In this document: positions 58,950 through 64,000 of the stretch, piece by piece
How the letters are laid out: each line of letters opens with the position of its first letter
Position numbering within the stretch: the stretch's first letter is position 1
Assembly (NCBI GenBank): GCA_937980205.1
Contig: CALJKW010000078.1
Coordinates: 186,001-250,000 of the forward strand
Length of the DNA stretch: 64,000 nt
Direction: 5' to 3'
DNA from: an uncultured Myxococcales bacterium
GTDB lineage: Bacteria; Myxococcota; Myxococcia; Myxococcales; Myxococcaceae
Position numbers and translations under genes: made by a program
Notes under the pieces: model-generated
Seen by the model: the letters and a program-made list of their open reading frames with translations, nothing else
Database searches by the model: none
Told to the model about the DNA's origin: nothing

Positions 58950-58964
58950 TCTCACGAAATGAGA
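58950..58964. promoter_or_regulatory. Palindrome TCTCA-N5-TGAGA over a lipoprotein start
   Basis: TCTCA (58950-58954), CGAAA, TGAGA (58960-58964) straddles the ATG at 58959. It matches the site at 53825-53839 in arms and spacing. Overlap with the start would block translation or transcription if bound by a regulator. Confidence 0.35.
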
Positions 58965-59840
58965 AACGCACTCGCGTGGTGTGTGGTGGGGCTCTTCGCG
59001 GTGGGCTGTGGCGGCGGCGGCAACGGAGGAACCGGCGGCGGCGCCGGCGGCGCCGGCGGCTCCGCGACGGGCGGCAGCGGCGGCAGCACCGGCACGGGCG
59101 GCGGAGTGTCCGGCACCGGCGGCGGAGTGTCCGGCACCGGCGGTGGGGTGTCCGGCACCGGCGGTGGAGTGTCCGGCACCGGCGGCGGAGTGTCCGGCAC
59201 CGGCGGCGGAGTGTCCGGCACCGGCGGCGGCGCGGCGATTTCTCTCGTGTCGCTGTCCGGCCGGCTCGAGAGCGCGACGACCGGCGCGGCGATCGCGAAC
59301 GGCACGGTGCAGGTGGTCGGCGCGACGCCGGCGATTCAGACCACGACCGACGCCGACGGCGGCTGGACGCTCGCGGTCCCCGCGGCCACCGACATCTTCG
59401 TGCGCGGCACCGCGCCCGCGTACAAGGGCGTGCAGGTCGGCATGTACCTCACCGACGCCGGCACGACGACGTTCAACCTGGTGCCGAACATGACGTTCAA
59501 CCAGGTGGCCGCCGTGCTGGGGCTCACGCCGAACCCGAGCGCCGGCATCTTGAACTTCGAGTTCCAGGCGGCGATGCCGCTCGACGGCGGCATCGGCGCA
59601 GCCATCACGCTCGCGCACGGGCCGACCTTCACCATCGGCACCAACGGCCAGCCGCGCTACGCCGACGCGGGCACCGCCGACTCGAACGGCGGCCTGCCGC
59701 TCATCTTCCCCAACGTCACCGCAGGCACCACGGACATCACCCTGCTGCCGGCGCCGGGCATCACCTGCTCCATCCCCCGGCCGATGCAGCAGCGCATCGA
59801 CGCCGACACGTTCACCTTCGTCCGCGCGCAGTGCCAGTAG
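58959..59840 (+). CDS. Lipoprotein with tandem Gly/Thr/Ser repeat linker and carboxypeptidase-regulatory-like domain
   Basis: 293 residues. MRNALAWCVVGLFAVGC has lipobox AVGC (Cys17). A linker of repeated GTGGGVS (residues ~40-90), encoded by 21-bp DNA repeats, precedes a beta domain (LSGRLESATTGAAIANGTVQ, TDADGGWTLAVPAATDIFV) like carboxypeptidase regulatory repeats. The rest is beta-rich with few Cys. It diverges from the 621-residue gene; their starts are 60 bp apart. Likely envelope-anchored and surface-exposed. Confidence 0.78.
   Translation: MRNALAWCVVGLFAVGCGGGGNGGTGGGAGGAGGSATGGSGGSTGTGGGVSGTGGGVSGTGGGVSGTGGGVSGTGGGVSGTGGGVSGTGGGAAISLVSLSGRLESATTGAAIANGTVQVVGATPAIQTTTDADGGWTLAVPAATDIFVRGTAPAYKGVQVGMYLTDAGTTTFNLVPNMTFNQVAAVLGLTPNPSAGILNFEFQAAMPLDGGIGAAITLAHGPTFTIGTNGQPRYADAGTADSNGGLPLIFPNVTAGTTDITLLPAPGITCSIPRPMQQRIDADTFTFVRAQCQ
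59098..59230 (+). repeat. 21-bp tandem repeat coding GGGVSGT
   Basis: Six near-identical copies of a unit close to GGCGGAGTGTCCGGCACCGG plus C code the linker GGGVSGT. Only a few bases differ among copies, as expected for a length-variable linker. Confidence 0.9.
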
Positions 59841-59849
59841 GTCTGCCGG

Positions 59850-61313
59850 TCAGGGATGTGTGAGCTGCAGCACTGCGCCGGCCTGCTGCGCTGAGGCCGC
59901 CTGATCCGCCAGCTGCTGCGGCTTCAAGCCACGCGCGTCGATGAGCTTCACCGGCTGATCTCCGCGCGGCGGCTCGAGGCGGACCTCGACGGCGACGGGC
60001 GCCTGCAGCAGCGTGATGAGCCACGCGCCCGCAGAGTACGGAGAGTGCGCCGCAGGCTGGCGCGCGCGAACCGGGTCCCCGACGAGGAAGAGGGCCTTCA
60101 CGTGCTTCTCCCGCGCGTCGGCGATGAGCTGCTCGAGCTGCTGCGGCGAGCCCCGGGCATCGAGCGCGACCGCGAGCTCGTTTCCCTCGACGGCAACCCA
60201 GACGTCTGAGGCGCCGAGCACGTGGTCGAAGGAGGGCGCTCCGTGCTCTCCGACGAGCTGCAGCGGATGGAAGCCGGGCGTGCCATCCCACGGCCGCTGC
60301 GCCGCGCCCTCGGCCGCGTCGTTCACCGCGCGGGCCACCGAGAGATCCGCCGCGGCGACGACGCCGACCAGCACGAGCGCGGCGGCGAGCTCGCCGACCG
60401 GGGCGCGCACCGCGCTGCCGCGCATCACCGCCCACCCGCCGACCGCGAGCACCGGCGCGACCGCGAGCGCCCAGCCCCACGTCGTGAGCACCTCGAACGG
60501 ACGCGCGGCGTCCAGCGCCGCGACGGCGAGCGTGAGGCGATCGGCCGGGTCGACGAGGAAGAGCGCCTGCGTGTCGCCCAAGACGCGCGCGACCGACGCG
60601 GCGACGGCGGCGGCGACGAACGCGATGCCGACCGGAGCTCCGACCGCAGCGGCGAGCGCCGCCGAGCGCGCGTGGGGAGCATCCGCGCTCGCCGCACGGC
60701 CCGCCAGCACCAGCGCCGTGCACATCACCACCGCCGCGGACATCAGCGAGGGCACGCCGGCGAACAGCGCTCCGCCCAGCATGGCGGTGCCGGCGAGGCC
60801 TCCGATGACGTGGCCCGGGCGGTTCGGCGCACGCGAGTTGGCGACGGCCGCGACGCCGAGGCCGACCGCGATGCACGTGAGCAGCACCGCGGAGACGAGC
60901 GCGCCGAGCCAGCGATCGACGAGCGCCTCGCTCAGGCCCGCGGCGAGGATCGTCGGCTTGTCCGCAGGGCTCACGTTGGAGACGGCCTCGAGCATGAAGG
61001 TCAGCGTCGAGCGGAGGCCCGCGTCTCCGATGAGCCAGGGCAGCGCGCCGCAGAAGACCGGCACGGCGCCGGGCACCCGGACTCCGCGCGCGCTGAGCGC
61101 GAGGCACGCGCTGGCCACCAGCGCGCCCAGCGCCATCGCGAGCATGATGAACCAGACGGTGGGCCCGCCCTCGTGGGTGTGCCGCGCCGCGCTCTCGAGG
61201 CCGCCGGACTGCACGACGAACAGCGCCGGAGCCACGGGACACGCCGCCAGCGGCAGGCAGGCCGCCAGCACGATCGCCCACAGGGGCTTGCCGTTCGCCG
61301 AGTCCGCGGCCAT
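59850..61313 (-). CDS. Multi-pass membrane protein of unknown function
   Basis: 487 residues with about nine hydrophobic segments (PLWAIVLAACLPLAACPVAP, FIMLAMALGALVASACLAL, LLTCIAVGLGVAAVANS, AVVMCTALVLAGRAASAD) and a soluble C-terminus of ~140 residues (LVGEHGAPSFDHVLGASDVW, LPQQLADQ). No transporter signature is clear. The C-terminal part has a beta-alpha-like DVWVAVEGNELAVALDARG, a faint ExbD/DUF-like flavour. It faces the plus-strand lipoprotein gene tail to tail (9-bp gap). Confidence 0.7.
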   Translation of the reverse strand: MAADSANGKPLWAIVLAACLPLAACPVAPALFVVQSGGLESAARHTHEGGPTVWFIMLAMALGALVASACLALSARGVRVPGAVPVFCGALPWLIGDAGLRSTLTFMLEAVSNVSPADKPTILAAGLSEALVDRWLGALVSAVLLTCIAVGLGVAAVANSRAPNRPGHVIGGLAGTAMLGGALFAGVPSLMSAAVVMCTALVLAGRAASADAPHARSAALAAAVGAPVGIAFVAAAVAASVARVLGDTQALFLVDPADRLTLAVAALDAARPFEVLTTWGWALAVAPVLAVGGWAVMRGSAVRAPVGELAAALVLVGVVAAADLSVARAVNDAAEGAAQRPWDGTPGFHPLQLVGEHGAPSFDHVLGASDVWVAVEGNELAVALDARGSPQQLEQLIADAREKHVKALFLVGDPVRARQPAAHSPYSAGAWLITLLQAPVAVEVRLEPPRGDQPVKLIDARGLKPQQLADQAASAQQAGAVLQLTHP

Positions 61314-61394
61314 CGCGCTTCGATACTACGCCCGCTGCCGCGGCGCCTCGTCCCGTGGAGCACAGCTACCGATCGGTAGCGCGCATCCGCCGCA

Positions 61395-62387
61395 CTACGA
61401 CGGCAGCGCCTCGAGCTCGTCGCGCACCCGCTGCGCGACGCGGAACCGCGCCGACCCGAACACCGCCTCGTACGCCTTCACGCGCAGCTGCGCGGCCTCG
61501 TACCCGTCGTCGATGAACCGCACGGTGCGCGCCTGCTCGTCCCACGACTGCAGCCTCGCGACCCCCTGCAGCGCCGCGCCGGCCGCCCGCCGCGCGGCGT
61601 GCCGGTCTCGCAGCGGCAGCCGTTCTTCGAACGGCGCCACGAAGTCCGCCGCGGTCGCCTTCTCGTGCAGCAGCGGAGCCATCGCCTCGAGCAAGAACGT
61701 GCACCGCTCGCGCTTGTCGTTCGCGTCGGCCCAGGCGAACAGCTGATCCAGGGTCCGCGCCTGCGTCAGCCCGCAGCGCGTGACGTCGGCCGGCATCAAG
61801 AGCCGCGCCTTCAGCCGCTCGCCCGCGCGCCACCACTTCGCGAGCGACGGCTGCAGCGCCTCGAGCGCGAAGTCCTGCGCCGCGTCGAAGGTGAGCGGCT
61901 CGGTCGCGTCCGCTCCTCCGACCAGCGCGAGCGAGACCGGAAACGCGACGCGGCACAGCGGCGACGCGCGCACCGCCGGCTGGCAGGCGACCTGCCGCTC
62001 GGCCGGCGTCTCGACCGCCGCCGCCAGCGTCGCGAGCAGGAGCAGCTCGAGCCCGAGCGACGAGGACCTCAACAGCCGCAGCGGCCCGGCGCTCTCGTGC
62101 GAGAGCGGCTGCTCGAGCAGCCACTGCAGCACCTGCACCGTGGCGCTCTCGAACAGAATCGCCGGAGGAGCGCGCCGGTCCCACAGCCGGTCTCTCCACG
62201 CGCCGTGCCGCGTGAGCCACAGCACGGCGCCCTTGCCGAGCGTGTCCTCGAGCACGCGCAGCCCGCCGGGCGAGAGCTTCGCCGGCGCCTGCCACGCCTC
62301 GTTGAGCAACAGCTGCAGCTCGCTGCCTCCGCCGGCGAACAGGCCACGCGCGAGCGAGACGAGCTGGCCTTCTCCGGAACGGCTCAC
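61395..62387 (-). CDS. Hypothetical protein coupled to a radical SAM gene
   Basis: 330 residues from the GTG at 62387 overlapping the upstream stop (GTGA). Mostly helical, Leu/Ala-rich (LLRSSSLGLELLLLATLAAA, AKWWRAGERLKARLLMPADV). It has two or three Cys (QVACQPAVR, PLCRVAF, RCGLTQ). No family recognised. Given strict coupling it is likely the substrate, partner or target of the radical SAM protein, which is inference only. Confidence 0.6.
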   Translation of the reverse strand: MSRSGEGQLVSLARGLFAGGGSELQLLLNEAWQAPAKLSPGGLRVLEDTLGKGAVLWLTRHGAWRDRLWDRRAPPAILFESATVQVLQWLLEQPLSHESAGPLRLLRSSSLGLELLLLATLAAAVETPAERQVACQPAVRASPLCRVAFPVSLALVGGADATEPLTFDAAQDFALEALQPSLAKWWRAGERLKARLLMPADVTRCGLTQARTLDQLFAWADANDKRERCTFLLEAMAPLLHEKATAADFVAPFEERLPLRDRHAARRAAGAALQGVARLQSWDEQARTVRFIDDGYEAAQLRVKAYEAVFGSARFRVAQRVRDELEALPS

Positions 62388-62947
62388 CACCGCCGCACCA
62401 CCTGCGAGGCCGCGGGCCACCCGTTCACGGAGAGCCCCTCGCGCGTGAGGCGGATCTCGACCGTGTTCGGGGCGTCGAAGCGCGGCGCATCTGCCCGCCC
62501 GCGCTCGGAGAGGAAGTGCAGCACCTGGTTGGTGGAGCCAATCCACCTTCGCTTCGTGTCCGGCGCCGTCGCGTCGTAACGGCCGTCGACGAGCAGGTCG
62601 ACGTGGCTGAGCGGCGCCGTGCGCGCCTGCAGCTCGGCGAGCGTGAAGCCGCTGAAGACCATGACGCTCAGGCCGAGGCGGTGGGCTCCCGCGCAGAGCT
62701 CGGCGACGGCCTCGGGCTGCTCGAACGGCTCACCGCCGAGCACCGAGATGCCCTCGACGTCCTTCACCGCCGCGATGCGGGTGAGCAGCTCGGAGACCTC
62801 GACGAGCGTCCCGCCGCGGTCCGCGAAGAGGTGCGGGTTGCAGCAGCCGGGACAGCGCAGCGAGCAGCCCTGCGTCCACACGGCGAAGCGCTTACCCGGG
62901 CCTTCCGCCTCGGTGCTCTCCACGATTTGGCCCACGCGCAGCTGCAC
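62384..62947 (-). CDS. Radical SAM protein, NrdG/4Fe-4S activase-like
   Basis: 187 residues. C28-x3-C32-x2-C35 in QGCSLRCPGCCNPHLF is the classic radical SAM cluster motif; VLGGEPFEQPE gives the GGE SAM-binding motif. The size and order match the anaerobic ribonucleotide reductase/pyruvate formate-lyase activating-enzyme branch (NrdG-like). No glycyl radical enzyme lies within the window, so it may modify the 330-residue protein encoded by the coupled gene. It faces the VOC gene across a short divergent promoter (23 bp). Confidence 0.88.
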   Translation of the reverse strand: MQLRVGQIVESTEAEGPGKRFAVWTQGCSLRCPGCCNPHLFADRGGTLVEVSELLTRIAAVKDVEGISVLGGEPFEQPEAVAELCAGAHRLGLSVMVFSGFTLAELQARTAPLSHVDLLVDGRYDATAPDTKRRWIGSTNQVLHFLSERGRADAPRFDAPNTVEIRLTREGLSVNGWPAASQVVRRW

Positions 62948-62970
62948 GTACGGATGGTAACCTTTCGAGC

Positions 62971-63465
62971 ATGGCCACGGCGAGGAAGCGCAGAGCGGGG
63001 GCGGTCCGTACCAGGAAGCCGAAGAGAGCGGCGGCGAAGAAGGCGAAGGTGAAGGCGAGGGACGACGCGCCGCCGCCGCCGCCCGCAGACGTCGGCAAGG
63101 TCGGGTGGCTCGACATCACCGTGCCGGACGCCCCGAAGCTCAGGGACTTCTACCGGCGCGTCGTCGGTTGGACTTCGACGCCCGTCGAGATGGGCGGCTA
63201 CGAGGACTACAGCATGGTGCCTCCGAGCGGCACCGACGCGGTCGCCGGCATCTGCCACGCGCGCGGAAACAACGTCGGTCTGCCGAGCGCGTGGCTGCCG
63301 TACTTTCACGTCGCCGACATCGAGGCGTCGGCGCGGCAGGTCGAGGTGCTCGGCGGCCGGCTGCGGACTCCGATTCGCAGCATGGGCAGCATGGGCCGGT
63401 ACGCCGTCATCGAAGACGTCGCCGGCGCCGTGTGCGCGCTGTTTCAGTCGTCGCCGCAGGAGTGA
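62971..63465 (+). CDS. Glyoxalase/VOC-family protein with basic N-terminal extension
   Basis: 164 residues. VGWLDITVPDAPKLRDFYRR, VVGWTSTPVEMGGYEDYSMV and YFHVADIEASARQVEVLGGR are the usual beta-alpha-beta units of the VOC superfamily. About 35 residues before them are very basic and Ala/Pro-rich (RKRRAGAVRTRKPKRAAAKK), similar to histone-H1-like tails, and would bind nucleic acid or another acidic partner. The family includes metal-dependent lyases and antibiotic-binding proteins; the substrate is unknown. Confidence 0.82.
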   Translation: MATARKRRAGAVRTRKPKRAAAKKAKVKARDDAPPPPPADVGKVGWLDITVPDAPKLRDFYRRVVGWTSTPVEMGGYEDYSMVPPSGTDAVAGICHARGNNVGLPSAWLPYFHVADIEASARQVEVLGGRLRTPIRSMGSMGRYAVIEDVAGAVCALFQSSPQE

Positions 63466-63466
63466 G

Positions 63467-64000
63467 CTACAGCGGCAGCACGTCCGCCGCGACCTGCATC
63501 AGCTTCAGCCGCCGCTTGATGACCGGGCTGGTCCCGTCGATCAGCGCCGCGGTCTCCGTCAGCACCTGCTCCAGCTTGAACCGGTGCACCATCGGATCCA
63601 GCGTGGCGATGCCGCCGGGCGTCGGGGGCTGCCAGGCCACCATCTCGTCCGTCGCGCCCTCGAGCAGCGACGACACGGCGACGGCGCCGAGCCGGCCGCC
63701 GATCGCGCGATCCTGGTAGCTGGGGTTGCCGCCGCGCACCACGTGGCCGAGCACGGTCGCGCGAATCTCGACGCCGGGCATCTCCTGCGCCAGCGACTCC
63801 TCCGTCAACCGCACCAGCTTCGTCGTCGGAATCTGAATCCCCTCGGCCTTGATGATCAGCACGCGCCGCTTGCCGCGCGAGAAGCCCTTTCGAATCACGT
63901 CCGCGACCGCCGCGACCAGGTCCGCCTCGGTCTTGCCCTGCTCGCGGATCAGCGCGGCGTCCGCCGCCGTCGCCACCGAGCTCGCCATGGCGAGGTACCC
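63467..64000 (-). CDS. pfkA: 6-phosphofructokinase, C-terminal part (start outside window)
   Basis: 178 codons to the window edge; the frame continues past base 64000. GYLAMASSVATAADAALI matches the PFK motif near the active-site Mg/fructose region. LGHVVRGGNPSYQDRAIGG, then RLGAVAVSSLLEG matches the GHxQRGGxPxxxDR effector/substrate motif. Catalyses fructose-6-phosphate + ATP to fructose-1,6-bisphosphate. Whether it is ATP or PPi dependent cannot be told from this part. It faces the VOC gene tail to tail (1-bp gap). Confidence 0.88.
   Translation of the reverse strand, partial: GYLAMASSVATAADAALIREQGKTEADLVAAVADVIRKGFSRGKRRVLIIKAEGIQIPTTKLVRLTEESLAQEMPGVEIRATVLGHVVRGGNPSYQDRAIGGRLGAVAVSSLLEGATDEMVAWQPPTPGGIATLDPMVHRFKLEQVLTETAALIDGTSPVIKRRLKLMQVAADVLPL

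Overview
The window is about 70% G+C with a strong third-position G/C codon bias. Its protein repertoire points to a fruiting-body type myxobacterium (Myxococcota, probably Myxococcales): glycine-rich lipoproteins ending in Asp-Ala-Gly repeats or a MYXO-CTERM-like tail, an FHA protein with a myxobacterial TIGR02996-type repeat, a PilZ-Ser/Thr kinase fusion, MopE-like DDDCDG proteins, many FtsH/MoxR/vWA-type proteins, and ATGA/GTGA stop-start overlaps. No rRNA, tRNA, CRISPR array, prophage or insertion sequence was seen. The assignment is inferred from gene content only.

Layout. 0-5 kb: FHA protein (cut by the window edge), an ECF sigma factor with its probable membrane anti-sigma partner, and a YfbK-like vWA lipoprotein. 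5-10 kb: fatty-acid hydroxylase-like protein, PhoD phosphatase, a triheme lipoprotein and a cytochrome c facing each other across a palindrome. 10-19 kb: secreted Cys-rich and Gly-rich proteins, a DUF420 membrane protein, AraC regulator, DUF262 protein and HTTM protein. 18.8-28.1 kb: a minus-strand cluster of vWA, MoxR ATPase, beta-propeller-like lipoprotein, 1087-residue helical-repeat protein and metallophosphoesterase. 28-35 kb: kinase, haloalkane-dehalogenase-like hydrolase and a two-component pair. 34.8-42 kb: a second minus-strand cluster with FtsH-like AAA+ metalloprotease, coiled-coil partner, SRPBCC-DUF5939 protein, trigger-factor-like protein, a small 87-residue protein and a 24-residue truncated paralogue. 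42-47 kb: plus-strand Hsp20, a 15% tryptophan repeat protein, a small protein, a TPR-Lon protease-domain protein and a USP-Cache protein, with a candidate sigma-54 promoter in front. 47-64 kb: MopE-like protein, a peptidyl-arginine/agmatine deiminase plus flavoprotein operon, TPR proteins, lipoprotein, radical SAM protein, VOC protein and the C-terminal part of phosphofructokinase.

How it works together (inference). The MoxR-vWA cluster and the FtsH cluster look like the two halves of an FtsH-vWA-MoxR 'ternary' system, a type I recall from comparative genomics but which has little experimental description. Here it lies next to an Hsp20/Lon-domain operon, which makes 18.8-46 kb a candidate proteostasis or conflict island: chaperone and PPIase, two AAA+ ATPases, two proteases and adaptor-like proteins.

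A 96-bp fold-back element with a conserved 30-bp flank occurs three times (about 4.8, 28.1 and 55.6 kb), with two further partial or diverged copies. It is the main unexplained non-coding structure in the window.
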